This document shows positions 27,075-35,516 of a stretch of DNA of 64,000 bases, one piece after another. The position numbers and the translations under genes were made by a program. This DNA is from Acrocarpospora pleiomorpha (GTDB lineage: Bacteria; Actinomycetota; Actinomycetes; Streptosporangiales; Streptosporangiaceae): positions 1-64,000 of the forward strand of contig NZ_BLAF01000006.1 of the NCBI RefSeq assembly GCF_009687885.1, read 5' to 3'. Numbering within the stretch: the stretch's first letter is position 1; each line of letters begins with the position of its first letter. The notes under the pieces are model-generated. The model was given only the letters and a program-made list of their open reading frames with translations. It made no database searches and was not told the DNA's origin.

Positions 27075-27234
27075 ACTGCGCGCGATGACAACGAGCATGA
27101 CGCAGCGGCGGGAGCGCTGATCCCAGCAGGTTGATCAACACCAATAGTCGGCTAATGGCCCGAAAAGATCGAACAGCTCCAGAAACGATCAAGGCCAGGA
27201 TCGGGATCCGCATCCCGACCCGGGCCTTCACACG

Positions 27235-27395
27235 TGGAGCGGGTGACGGGAATAGAACCCGCGCTGTCAGCTTGGAATCAGATACTGATCTTGCCGTCCT
27301 GAGCTGGGAAACAGTGAAGCAGGTCAGCGCGGGTCGGTTGACGCGAGTCCCCGTGAGAGACCTTGGTCCCGGCCAGTTCTGGCACGGAAGCGCCA
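27235..27395 (-). repeat. Degenerate tRNA-Gly(CCC) attachment repeat
   Basis: Core 27235-27278 resembles the eight good copies but has an A in the T-loop (aatagaac) and lost one G at the anticodon (ttggaa). The right-hand arm is recognisable (ctgagctgggaaac, caggtcagcgcgggtcgg, ccagttctggcacgg). To the left, a CGGGATCCGCATCCCG hairpin and gcccgggccttcacacg match the arm of other copies. A decayed site for the same integrase. Confidence 0.75.
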
Positions 27396-27519
27396 GTCGT
27401 GCACCGCTCGGAAGCAGTCCGGTTGCGATGCAGGCAGGGCACGCATGAGACAGGTGGCGTGGAAGGCGATGCCGGCTGGTTTCGCCGCAACCGCTTGGCG
27501 CCTACCCGCGTCCAAATGT

Positions 27520-27548
27520 AGGAGTACACTTTTAAGAACTGTGCTCCT
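27520..27548. promoter_or_regulatory. Inverted repeat upstream of ATPase gene
   Basis: AGGAGTACA (27520-27528) and TGTGCTCCT (27540-27548), arms matching 8/9, separated by an AT-rich 11-nt segment, 18 bp before the ATG of the ATPase/DUF234 gene. Probable operator overlapping the promoter. Confidence 0.5.
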
Positions 27549-27565
27549 AAAAACAGAGGTCAAAA

Positions 27566-29038
27566 ATGTCGTTGCCGCGGCCATCGGACATGTTCGACCG
27601 TGACTGGGAGTGGGAACAGCTCTCGCGGTTTTTCGCCAACGACGCCCAGGGTGCAACGCTCGGCGTGGTCTCCGGGCGACGTCGGCAGGGCAAGACGTTC
27701 CTGCTGGAGGCCGTCTGCGAGGCGACCGGGGGCTTCTACTACGCCGCCACTGAGGCTGTGCCCAGGGCGGAGGCGCTGCGCCAAGTCGGGGAAGCCGTCT
27801 CCGCCTTCGCCGGGACGCCGGGGCGGGTCAGGTTCGAAAGCTGGGAGGAGGCGATCGACGGCCTGCTCTCCCTGGGTGCCGAGCGGACCGTCCCGGTCGT
27901 CCTGGACGAGTTTCCCTACCTGGTGCGCGACGCCAAGGACTTGCCGTCGGTCATCCAGAAGGCACTGTCGCCACGCCGCGAGCAGCGGGGGGCGTCCCGG
28001 TCACGTCTGCTGCTGTGCGGGTCGTCGATCTCCTTCATGGGGGGCCTGCTCTCCGGTCAAGCGCCGCTGCGCGGGCGGGCCGGGCTGGAACTGGTTGTGC
28101 CCACCTTCAACTTCCGGCTGGCCGCCGAGTTCTGGGGGCTGGCGGCTGAGCCTCGGTTGGCGGCCCTGGTCTACTTCGTCGTGGGCGGCACTCCCGCCTA
28201 CCGCACCGAGTATCTGGCCGGGGTCGCCCCGGTGGGTCTGGCCGACTTCGACCGCTGGGTCGTGGAGTATGTTCTCAACCCGGCCAGTCCTCTTTTCCGT
28301 GAGGTGCGTTTCCTGCTCGCTGAGGACCCGGCGCTGCGCGACACCGGCCTGTATCACACGGTCCTGGCCGCGGTCGCCGAGGGCAACGCGACCCGCAGCG
28401 GCATCGCGGGCAGAATCGAGCGCAAAGCCGTCGACATCTCCCACCACCTGACCGTGCTGGAGGATGCCGGCCTCCTGGTGGCCGATCCTGACGCCTTCCG
28501 CCGCAACCGCTCTGAGTATCGGATCACTGAGCCTCTGGTCCGCTTCTATCACGCGATCATGCGTCCCTATTGGGCGCAGTTGGAGCGGGTGCGGCAGGGG
28601 CGTACCGAGCGGATCTGGCGTACCGCCCAGCCTCGCTTCCGTAGCAACGTGGCGGGGCCGGTGTACGAGCGAATGTGTCGGGTGTGGTGTGAGGACTTCG
28701 CCTCTGAGGAGACGCTGGGCGATATGGCCGGGAGCGTCCAGTCCGGGGTCGTGCACGACGCCGCCACCCGCACGGGTCATGAGGTGGACGTCGCGGTCCG
28801 TGGCGCTGACGGTGCGCTGTTGGCCATTGGGGAGGCCAAGTGGGGGGATGTTGTGGGGCTCGGGCACTTGGAGCGGCTGGAGCGGGTGGCGGCGCTACTC
28901 GCGGCCAGGGGCGAGGCGCCGGGGCGGCTGCTGCTGTTCAGCGGGATGGGGTTCATGCCGGCGCTGCAGGAAGCAGCGGCGCGTAGCGACGGGCGGGTGC
29001 AGCTGGTGGGACTGGAGCGGTTGTACTCAGGTTCGTGA
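27566..29038 (+). CDS. ATPase with C-terminal DUF234 (archaeal-type ATPase family)
   Basis: 490 residues. The N-terminal STAND-like ATPase has Walker A GRRRQGKT (37-44) and Walker B VPVVLDEFPYLV. The middle winged helix (ITEPLVRFYHAIM and preceding DISHHLTVLEDAGLL) and the C-terminal DUF234 domain follow; the latter contains HEVDVAV and IGEAKWG, a D...ExK arrangement like PD-(D/E)XK nucleases. This architecture is common in archaeal and mobile contexts; biological role is not established, and defence is a guess. It directly follows a degenerate attachment repeat. Confidence 0.85.
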   Translation: MSLPRPSDMFDRDWEWEQLSRFFANDAQGATLGVVSGRRRQGKTFLLEAVCEATGGFYYAATEAVPRAEALRQVGEAVSAFAGTPGRVRFESWEEAIDGLLSLGAERTVPVVLDEFPYLVRDAKDLPSVIQKALSPRREQRGASRSRLLLCGSSISFMGGLLSGQAPLRGRAGLELVVPTFNFRLAAEFWGLAAEPRLAALVYFVVGGTPAYRTEYLAGVAPVGLADFDRWVVEYVLNPASPLFREVRFLLAEDPALRDTGLYHTVLAAVAEGNATRSGIAGRIERKAVDISHHLTVLEDAGLLVADPDAFRRNRSEYRITEPLVRFYHAIMRPYWAQLERVRQGRTERIWRTAQPRFRSNVAGPVYERMCRVWCEDFASEETLGDMAGSVQSGVVHDAATRTGHEVDVAVRGADGALLAIGEAKWGDVVGLGHLERLERVAALLAARGEAPGRLLLFSGMGFMPALQEAAARSDGRVQLVGLERLYSGS

Positions 29039-29160
29039 CCGCGATCGGGCCGGTTGAGATCCGAGGTGGACACACACATCAGCGGGGCTGGTGAAGAGGG
29101 CGACCCGCCTGGTCTTTTCGTTCCCTCCGGTTGATCACAACTCGCAGAAGGTCGGCAGTG

Positions 29161-29496
29161 TCACAGGCGCTCACCGGCGAGACGGGCGATCTCATCTATG
29201 GTTTCGATTGGCACGCTGATCCCCATGTCCCACGTCTCGTCGTCACGGCCGATGAGGATGGCCGCCTGGTCCTCACTCACTGTCCAGAAGACGGAAGAGC
29301 CGGCACAGGCGCCCACGGCGATGGAACGACGAGAATCCCAATCTGCCTGCCTGATGTCGCGGAGGCGTGCCAAGTCCGCTACAGGCGCCCAGATGTTGAG
29401 TTCCCATGTCTCAGCCTGGAGCTTCACCAGGACCACGGAGCCATCGGAATCGTCCAAGGTGACGTTAACCACCCGGCCATGATCGCACCCGGGCAT
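29161..29496 (-). CDS. Hypothetical protein, 111 residues
   Basis: Not recognised. Beta-rich sequence with a conserved look: VVNVTLDDSDGSVVLVKLQ, ETWELNIWAPVADLARLR, AAILIGRDDETWDMGISVP. No signal or membrane segment. The size and acidic composition are reminiscent of small immunity-type proteins, but nothing proves that. An overlapping plus-strand frame exists (29131-29541) but lacks protein-like composition. Confidence 0.6.
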   Translation of the reverse strand: MPGCDHGRVVNVTLDDSDGSVVLVKLQAETWELNIWAPVADLARLRDIRQADWDSRRSIAVGACAGSSVFWTVSEDQAAILIGRDDETWDMGISVPIETIDEIARLAGERL

Positions 29497-29547
29497 CCCC
29501 TAGTTGTGAAGGCATGCGCGGCCTGCACGCAGGGTGTCTGAATCGGG

Positions 29548-30120
29548 CTAGGCCCGCTTGCGGTTCGTGGAAGGGCCGACTTGCTCACCGTGCTGATCTC
29601 TGGGGAGAGGGAAAGCATGGACGAGTTCGGCCAGCCGCTGGTCGGCACCCTCGACGATCTGGAGGTCGGCCTTCGTGTGGGCGATCGCCGCGTCGATGAG
29701 CAGTGCCACCAGGGGGTTATTCTCCTCTCTCCGCAGCCGGGTCAGCCCGGCCAGATCGGAGAGATAGGACTGGCGCTGAGCGGATACGAACGCGCTCAGC
29801 GTCTCCTTCCCGAGTCGGGTGGCGGCGAGCAGCTTGAGGAACAACTCGTCGCGGAAGCCGGACGAACGCACCCACGGCGTTGCGGCCCACTCGGTAAGAA
29901 CTCCCACGCTGGCTTCGGTCAGCTGGTAGAGCGTCTTGTCCGGCCGGTCGCTTTGGGCGACGTGGCCATCTCGGACCAGCCGGTCGAGGATCTGGTACAG
30001 ATGTCCGATGTTGAGGCCGCCCCATTGAGGGCCGACGGCTGCCTCGAACCGGGTCTTCAGTTCGTATCCGTGGCTTGGCCCGTCAGCGAGCAGGGCGAGT
30101 ACGGCGTGGCTCAGCGGCAT
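29548..30120 (-). CDS. PadR-family transcriptional regulator
   Basis: 190 residues. The N-terminal winged helix is clear: LSHAVLALLADGPSHGYELK, LNIGHLYQILDRLVRDGHV, KTLYQLTEAS. The C-terminal Vir_C helix region (LSAFVSAQRQSYLSDLAGL) follows. PadR proteins of this kind commonly repress an adjacent ABC exporter; here only a broken permease fragment is left divergent to it, 18 bp away. Confidence 0.88.
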   Translation of the reverse strand: MPLSHAVLALLADGPSHGYELKTRFEAAVGPQWGGLNIGHLYQILDRLVRDGHVAQSDRPDKTLYQLTEASVGVLTEWAATPWVRSSGFRDELFLKLLAATRLGKETLSAFVSAQRQSYLSDLAGLTRLRREENNPLVALLIDAAIAHTKADLQIVEGADQRLAELVHAFPLPRDQHGEQVGPSTNRKRA

Positions 30121-30137
30121 AGCTCGGGCTGACCCGC

Positions 30138-30679
30138 GTGCCGGGGCGGATGATCCTGGGCACGGCGGCGCCTACGGTGGCCGTGTTCGGACTGACCGTG
30201 CTGCTCGGCGTGACGTACGGCTTTCGCGGCCGTGTGGTCGGTTCCCTCCTGGGCGACGCGATCGTGGTACAGGCGCGGCCCGCGGATTACGCCGCGATCG
30301 CGCTGCTGTTCGTCCTGGCGGCGCTGGCCGTAGCGGATGTCCTCTACCTGGGCGTGCGAGAGAGGGACGCCGAACTGGCGGCCTTGCGCGCCGCCGGCTG
30401 GTCGAGCGGGTCGCTGTCCCCCTGGTCGTCACCGAAGGCGCGGCCATCGGTCTTCTCGGGGCTCTACTCGGGATGGCTGCGGGCGTGCTCGCGTCGCTGA
30501 CACTCACCGGTCCACTCGCCTGGCTTGATTCCGCCGCGAGCCTCCCGGTGGTTGTCATCATCACGATCGCCGCCCTTGTGGCCGGACTTATCGCGGTCAT
30601 CCTCGGGGTGCTGGCCTCCCTGGCGCCGGCCCTGATGATCCAGCGCCTCCCGCTGGCCCAAATCCTCGCTCAGGAATAA
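30138..30679 (+). pseudogene. FtsX-like ABC permease fragment, frameshifted
   Basis: The first frame reads GRVVGSLLGDAIVVQARPADY and ALLFVLAALAVADVLYLGVRERDAELAALRA; after a shift near 30390-30405 a second frame continues LVERVAVPLVVTEGAAIGLL, GVLASLTLTG, ALMIQRLPLAQILAQE. Together they make the C-terminal ~170 residues of an FtsX/MacB-type permease (normally about 400-800), so both a large N-terminal deletion and a frameshift are present. Remnant of the transporter once paired with the PadR regulator. Confidence 0.7.
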
Positions 30680-30686
30680 GTTCGGA

Positions 30687-30808
30687 GAGAGCGTTTTCGT
30701 GCGCCCGACGACCTGGCTTGCCGGTGCCGTGCGGTAGGTCGGGCGCGATGGTCGGGTAGTTCCTCGCTTCTTTGCGGCTTCGGGTCGCACGCGCGTGAGA
30801 GCGCTTTC
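30687..30808 (+). promoter_or_regulatory. Two LacI-type operator-like sites before GH3 gene
   Basis: GAGAGCGTTTTC at 30687-30698 and GAGAGCGCTTTC at 30797-30808, 110 bp apart, both upstream of the GH3 glycosidase. The core GAGCGCTTTC-like sequence resembles operators of LacI-family sugar regulators such as CebR (GAGCGCTC). Probably repress the hydrolase without its inducer and could loop. Confidence 0.5.
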
Positions 30809-30906
30809 GAAGTTGAGCCGGGCTACCGCCGCAGTTCACGATCTGCGTAACGCGGCCGCAGCAGACCGCCCCGACCGTCGCCGCCGCATCGAGAAACGGA
30901 CACTTC

Positions 30907-33558
30907 ATGATCAGACCTCTCGCCCGGCCCCCGGCTCGTCGACGCACGGTCGCGGTGCTGGCCGGCCTCGCGTTACTGGCAAGTGGTGCCGCCGGATTCC
31001 CCAGCGCCGACGCCGAGACCGCCGAAGGCGCCCACCAGCCGATGATCGCAAAGCCCGCCCTGGACTACGACGGCTGCGCTCGCATTGCGCGGAGCCTGCC
31101 CACGCTCGCCGACTGGCCGAAGGTCAAGAGCCAGGTCGAGCGGGACCGAGCCGGCGAGAAGCGGGTGGCGAAGATCCTCGCCGGCATGACGCTCGCCGAG
31201 AAGGTCGGGCAGATGACACAGCCCGAGATCGGCGCCATCACTCCAGAGGAGGTCAAGCAGTACCGCATCGGCTCGGTGCTCAACGGCGGCGGATCATGGC
31301 CAGGCGGCGACAAGCACGCCTCGCCCAAGGCCTGGCTCGACCTCGCCGACGCCTACTGGGCGGCGTCCGTCAGCACGAGGACGAAGATCCCGGTCATCTG
31401 GGGCATCGACGCTGTTCACGGCAACAACAACGTCTACGGCGCGACGATCTTCCCGCACAACATCGGCCTGGGAGCCGCGCAGGACCCCTGTCTCATCCGT
31501 GACATCGGGTCGGCGACCGCCGCGCAGATCCGCGCGACCGGGCAGGACTGGGCATTCGCGCCCTCTGTGGCCGTGGTCAGGGACGACCGGTGGGGACGCA
31601 CGTACGAGGGCTTCTCCGAGGACCCGCGGATCACCCGCGCCTACGCATATGAGGCCGTCAAGGGTCTGCAGGGCAAGCTCGGGCACGGTGGCGGCATCAT
31701 CGCGACCGCGAAGCACTTCATCGGTGACGGCGGCACCATCAAGGGGCAGGACCAGGGAGTCAACCCGTCCTCCGAGGCCCAGATGATCAACATCCACGGC
31801 CAGGGATACTACGGCGCACTGGCAGCAGGTGCGCAGACCGTGGTTGCGTCCTTCAACAGTTGGACCAACGCGGACCTCGGTATCAACGAGGGCAAGATCC
31901 ACGGCAGCAAGCGCGTCATCACCGACATTCTCAAACAGAAGATGGGCTTCGACGGCGTCGTGGTCTCCGACTGGAACGCCATCGGCCAGGTCGCCGGATG
32001 CACCAACTCCAGTTGCGCGAAGGCCATCAACGCCGGAATCGACGTTGTGATGGCGCCGTACGCCTGGAAGGCGCTGATCGCCAACACCATCGCGCAGGTC
32101 AAGAGCGGCGAGATCCCGATGTCGCGCATCGACGACGCGGTGACGCGCATCCTGCGGGTGAAACTGCGCGCCGGCGTGTTCGACGCGCGGAAGCCCTCGG
32201 CGCGCGCCATGGCCGGGTCCGCCCGAGCGCTGCAGGCGAGGGAGCTTGCCCGCAAGGCCGTACGGCAGTCGCAGGTTCTGCTCAAGAACAACAGCAAGGT
32301 CGTGCCGCTCGCCCCCGGTTCCAAGGTCCTCGTCGTGGGCAAGAGCGCGGACAGCATGCAGAACCAGACCGGCGGCTGGACCCTCACCTGGCAAGGCACC
32401 GAAAACACCAACGCCGACTTCCCGAACGGCACGACGATCCTCGGCGGCCTCAAGGAGGTGCTGGGCGCCGCCAATGTCACGTTCAGCGAGACGGCTGACG
32501 GAGTCGACCCCTCGGCGTACGACGCTGTCATCGCGGTGATCGGCGAGACGCCGTACGCGGAGTTCCTCGGCGACCTCGGCCGGCGCTCGCTGGAGGCGTC
32601 CAAGCTCTATCCCGGTGACCTCGCCGTCCTGGACAAGGTCAGCGGCAAGGGGACGCCGGTCGTCACCGTGTACGTCACGGGCCGCCCGTTGTGGGTCAAC
32701 AAGGAGCTCAACCGTTCCGACGCGTTCGTCGTCGCGTGGCTCCCGGGCACGGAGGGCGGCGGCGTGGCCGACCTGCTCGTGCGCGGCTCGCACAGAGGCG
32801 CCGGCTACACCGGCAAGCTGTCGTACTCCTGGCCGAAGGCCGCGTGTCAGCCCCCGCTCAACCCGGGTGATGCCGGTTACGACCCGCTCTTCCCGCTCGG
32901 GTACGGCCTGCGCTATGGGCAGACCGGTTCGGTCGGGACGCTCGACGAGACCACCCCGGAGTCCGGCTGCGGTCAGACGGGTGGCGGCACCGCCACGGAG
33001 GATCTCGAGATCTACAACAGCATGGACGTCGCGCCGTACAAGAGCTTCATCGGCTCCGCCGACACCGACACCGAGATCGGCGTCGATCGCCAGGCAACGC
33101 ATTCAGAGATCAACGTGGTGCCGTCCGACGTGAACGCGCAGCAGGACGGCCTCAAGGTGACCTGGACGGGCGTCGGCCCTGGGCAGATCTTCCTGCGGGA
33201 TCCGGCGGGCGGCAGCGACCTGCGCGGCTACCTGAACGCGGACGCCGCACTGGTCTTCGACACGATCGTCCACCAGCCCCCGGCGGCGCGGACCATGGTC
33301 GGCGTGCACTGCATTTTCCCGTGCTTCTCCGAGGTGGCCGCGACATCGCTGTTCCGGAACCTACCGGTTGGGAGCAAGGCGACCGTCAAGATCCCAATCG
33401 CCTGCTTCACGGCTGGCGTCGGTCTCGACATGGAGAACATAAACATGCCTTTCGTCGTCTACGCCGAAGGCGCGTTCTCCGCGTCGTTCGCGAACGTCCG
33501 CTGGGCGCCGAAGGCGGCCAAGGACGCGGACGCCCAGAGTTGCGCCAGTCTGACGTAG
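30907..33558 (+). CDS. Secreted glycoside hydrolase family 3 (beta-glucosidase/exo-glucanase type)
   Basis: 883 residues with an N-terminal signal peptide (RRRTVAVLAGLALLASGAAG, cut near residue 36). The GH3 N-terminal barrel contains IPVIWGIDAVHGNNN, GGGIIATAKHFIGDGGT and the nucleophile motif GVVVSDWNAIGQ (Asp355); the GH3 C-domain follows (KLVVPLAPGSKVLVVGKSA-like region, GGWTLTWQG, ending near LFPLGYGLRYGQ). A further C-terminal beta-sandwich (~700-880) is likely carbohydrate binding. Family members remove glucose from beta-glucans or cello-oligosaccharides. Confidence 0.9.
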   Translation: MIRPLARPPARRRTVAVLAGLALLASGAAGFPSADAETAEGAHQPMIAKPALDYDGCARIARSLPTLADWPKVKSQVERDRAGEKRVAKILAGMTLAEKVGQMTQPEIGAITPEEVKQYRIGSVLNGGGSWPGGDKHASPKAWLDLADAYWAASVSTRTKIPVIWGIDAVHGNNNVYGATIFPHNIGLGAAQDPCLIRDIGSATAAQIRATGQDWAFAPSVAVVRDDRWGRTYEGFSEDPRITRAYAYEAVKGLQGKLGHGGGIIATAKHFIGDGGTIKGQDQGVNPSSEAQMINIHGQGYYGALAAGAQTVVASFNSWTNADLGINEGKIHGSKRVITDILKQKMGFDGVVVSDWNAIGQVAGCTNSSCAKAINAGIDVVMAPYAWKALIANTIAQVKSGEIPMSRIDDAVTRILRVKLRAGVFDARKPSARAMAGSARALQARELARKAVRQSQVLLKNNSKVVPLAPGSKVLVVGKSADSMQNQTGGWTLTWQGTENTNADFPNGTTILGGLKEVLGAANVTFSETADGVDPSAYDAVIAVIGETPYAEFLGDLGRRSLEASKLYPGDLAVLDKVSGKGTPVVTVYVTGRPLWVNKELNRSDAFVVAWLPGTEGGGVADLLVRGSHRGAGYTGKLSYSWPKAACQPPLNPGDAGYDPLFPLGYGLRYGQTGSVGTLDETTPESGCGQTGGGTATEDLEIYNSMDVAPYKSFIGSADTDTEIGVDRQATHSEINVVPSDVNAQQDGLKVTWTGVGPGQIFLRDPAGGSDLRGYLNADAALVFDTIVHQPPAARTMVGVHCIFPCFSEVAATSLFRNLPVGSKATVKIPIACFTAGVGLDMENINMPFVVYAEGAFSASFANVRWAPKAAKDADAQSCASLT

Positions 33559-33578
33559 CCACAGGGAGATAACGGCAA

Positions 33579-33625
33579 GGACCTCCGGCGTAGTGCGAGC
33601 CGTCCGCGACTCCATCCGGAGGTCC
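33579..33625. terminator. Hairpin terminator after GH3 gene
   Basis: Inverted repeat GGACCTCCGG / CCGGAGGTCC, about 20 bp past the stop. Confidence 0.65.
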
Positions 33626-33714
33626 TCGCCGGGGACCGCATGCGGGACGGCACGACATCCGGGCGCTGGTCGCGCTGGCAGGCCGCACAAGCCCTTAGAA
33701 GTGAGCAAAGCGCA

Positions 33715-33758
33715 GACTCCGAATTCATCGGATGATCTGGGCTTACACACGTGGAGCG
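33715..33758 (-). repeat. Left-arm remnant of tRNA-Gly attachment repeat
   Basis: The run tccgaattcatcggatgat, ctgggcttacacacg and tggagcgg matches the left arm and first eight core bases of the copies at 50.9 and 58.9 kb. It then stops matching, so the core and right arm have been lost or recombined away. Confidence 0.6.
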
Positions 33759-33791
33759 GCTATTCCGCCCACCCTGTCGAGGAAGTCAAGG

Positions 33792-34451
33792 TCACGGCAG
33801 CTGTGCAGCGGCCGGGCGGGAGGGGAGTCGCCAGAGCGCGACGGCCAGCCAGATGCAGCCGGCCGCCACGAGGACACCGTGCGCCACCCGGCCCGCCGGC
33901 GGGGCGAAGAACTGTGGGATGAACAGGGCGAAGCCGACGGCGAAGAGGATCCCGCTGAATCGCGGCAGCGCCCCGGAGCGCCAGATCGCCATGGCCGCGA
34001 GCATCGGGCCGATGGCGAGCAACAGCAGGCCGATCAGGAAGGCCGTGACCGCCGCTGGGTGATAGCGGATGCTGTCAGCGAGGTCGAGCAGGTCGAGAGG
34101 CTGACCGTCGGCGACCTTCGCCGCGATCGTGTTCAGCGCGAAATCCTCAGCGCCGTAGTACGGCAGGGTCAGGCCGACGCCGATCCAGGTGGTGACGGCG
34201 GCGGTGACGGCGAGCCGTTCGGACCGCGTCGCGTCGACGACTCGGCGTACGGCCAGCAGCGCCGGCGGCACCAGGATGAAGCCGATCATCGCGAACAGGT
34301 GGGTCGCCACCCACCACGGCGAGGACATCGCCTGTAGCGCTCCGTCCAGTGTGGACTCCTCACGCCAGGGGCGTAGCGCGGGGTAGAGGAAGAAGAGGAC
34401 TCCGGCCAAGGCCAGGCCGCCGGCGGCGAGGCGGACACGGGTAGGGGGCAT
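33792..34451 (-). CDS. Six-helix integral membrane protein
   Basis: 219 residues with six predicted membrane segments (RLAAGGLALAGVLFFLYPAL, WVATHLFAMIGFILVPPALL, LAVTAAVTTWIGVGLTLPYY, AAVTAFLIGLLLLAIGPMLA, FSGILFAVGFALFIPQFF, HGVLVAAGCIWLAVALW). No known family by eye. Directly downstream of the TetR regulator gene (15 bp), so probably co-transcribed and regulated by it. Role unknown. Confidence 0.75.
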   Translation of the reverse strand: MPPTRVRLAAGGLALAGVLFFLYPALRPWREESTLDGALQAMSSPWWVATHLFAMIGFILVPPALLAVRRVVDATRSERLAVTAAVTTWIGVGLTLPYYGAEDFALNTIAAKVADGQPLDLLDLADSIRYHPAAVTAFLIGLLLLAIGPMLAAMAIWRSGALPRFSGILFAVGFALFIPQFFAPPAGRVAHGVLVAAGCIWLAVALWRLPSRPAAAQLP

Positions 34452-34466
34452 CGGTCTTCTCCAGTC

Positions 34467-35024
34467 TCAGAGTTCGGGAAGGGTTGTGAGGAACATGCGG
34501 ATCACGCGTTCGAAGGTCTCGTCGAGGCCGTGCGGCAGTCCGAAGCCGCCGGCCGCCTCCAGTGAGGCGAAGCCGTGGACGATCACCCTGGCCGTCCGGA
34601 TGGCATGAATCAGGTTCGGCTCGTCGAGGTCCCAGGGGCGCAGGGCGGCCTGTATGACCTCCAGCATGCGCCGCCCGGCCTCGGCGAACTCCGGTTGGTG
34701 CAGCGGGTCGACCGGCATCGCCGCGTAGCGCGCCGGGTGCTCGGTCACATAGTCGCGGTAGGCCCACATCAGGGAGGCCACGGCGTCGGCGCCACTGCGG
34801 CCGGAAATGGCGGTGGCCAGTTCCCCCGTCATTTCCTGAATCACGCGTACGCCGACCAGGGTGCGCAAATCGGCGATGTTGCTGACGTGTTTGTAGAGGG
34901 ATGGGGCGGCGACCCCACAGCGCTCGGCGACGGCGGCGAGGGTCAGGGCGGCCAGGCCGCGTTCGTCAACAAGGGCGATCGCCACATCGACGACCCGGGC
35001 CTGGGTCAGGCCCGCCCTAGGCAT
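34467..35024 (-). CDS. TetR-family regulator with WHG-type C-terminal domain
   Basis: About 185 residues from the ATG at 35024 (a GTG one codon earlier is possible). HTH at residues ~8-50 (VVDVAIALVDERGLAALTL, AAVAERCGVAAPSLYKHV). The C-terminal part (HPARYAAMPVDPLH ... IVHGFASLEAAGGFGLP) matches TetR proteins with the WHG domain. Probably represses itself and the downstream membrane protein. Candidate operator at 35043-35080. Confidence 0.85.
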   Translation of the reverse strand: MPRAGLTQARVVDVAIALVDERGLAALTLAAVAERCGVAAPSLYKHVSNIADLRTLVGVRVIQEMTGELATAISGRSGADAVASLMWAYRDYVTEHPARYAAMPVDPLHQPEFAEAGRRMLEVIQAALRPWDLDEPNLIHAIRTARVIVHGFASLEAAGGFGLPHGLDETFERVIRMFLTTLPEL

Positions 35025-35042
35025 CACAGGCTCCAGGACTGA

Positions 35043-35080
35043 AGCTATCGCTCATAGCTTTTATGCTAATCACAATAGCT
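35043..35080. promoter_or_regulatory. Candidate TetR operator/promoter
   Basis: AGCTAT (35043-35048) / ATAGCT (35054-35059) inverted repeat with a 5-nt spacer and a further ATAGCT at 35075-35080, in an AT-rich patch 20-55 bp upstream of the tetR start. Confidence 0.45.
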
Positions 35081-35142
35081 AACGCCTGCCTAGTGTCAGC
35101 GAGACCATCGATGACTCTTGTTGGCCCCGTGTGCCCCAGGGG

Positions 35143-35220
35143 CAGGATCTCCGCTGTCAGTGTGAAGCTGTGCCCACTTGGTCGTCCTGGGGGGATCAAG
35201 ACGGTGGCTTTGAGCAGAGA
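35143..35220 (+). repeat. Solo leader fragment of the TA-unit repeat
   Basis: gctgtcagtg, gcccacttggtcgtcctggg, gatcaagacggtggctttga and gcaga match the leader of the AbrB/RelE units (2500-2580, 44580-44660, 59160-59235), but no TA gene follows. A scar of a lost or excised TA unit, or a recombination remnant. The rest of the 35025-35516 gap shows nothing else recognisable. Confidence 0.6.
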
Positions 35221-35516
35221 ACGCCCCGGAAGCGATCAAGCTCTTTGCTTGCAACGGGTTCGCCCCGAACAGCCCGTTGACTTTCCTCGTCGCTGGCCGA
35301 GACCTGAGGTGGGGGCGTCGAACATGCGGAACGTCGTCGCCGTCACGGCCCGATGCGTTGGTCCGGCGTCGTCGAGTTGGAGATCGAGTAGCGCAGGACC
35401 TACTTCGAGGTGTGGCCTCTCAGTGTGGTCATAAATCCACCCGGATCTCCCCGGACGAGCGACTGATTCACGAGAACCTCGTTCTTTGCCTGCTCAGAGC
35501 CTGTATGGAGATGCGC

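Noticed and set aside
29131..29541. 136-residue plus-strand frame
   Set aside because: The minus-strand 111-residue frame has better hydrophobic/charged patterning; they cannot both be trusted.
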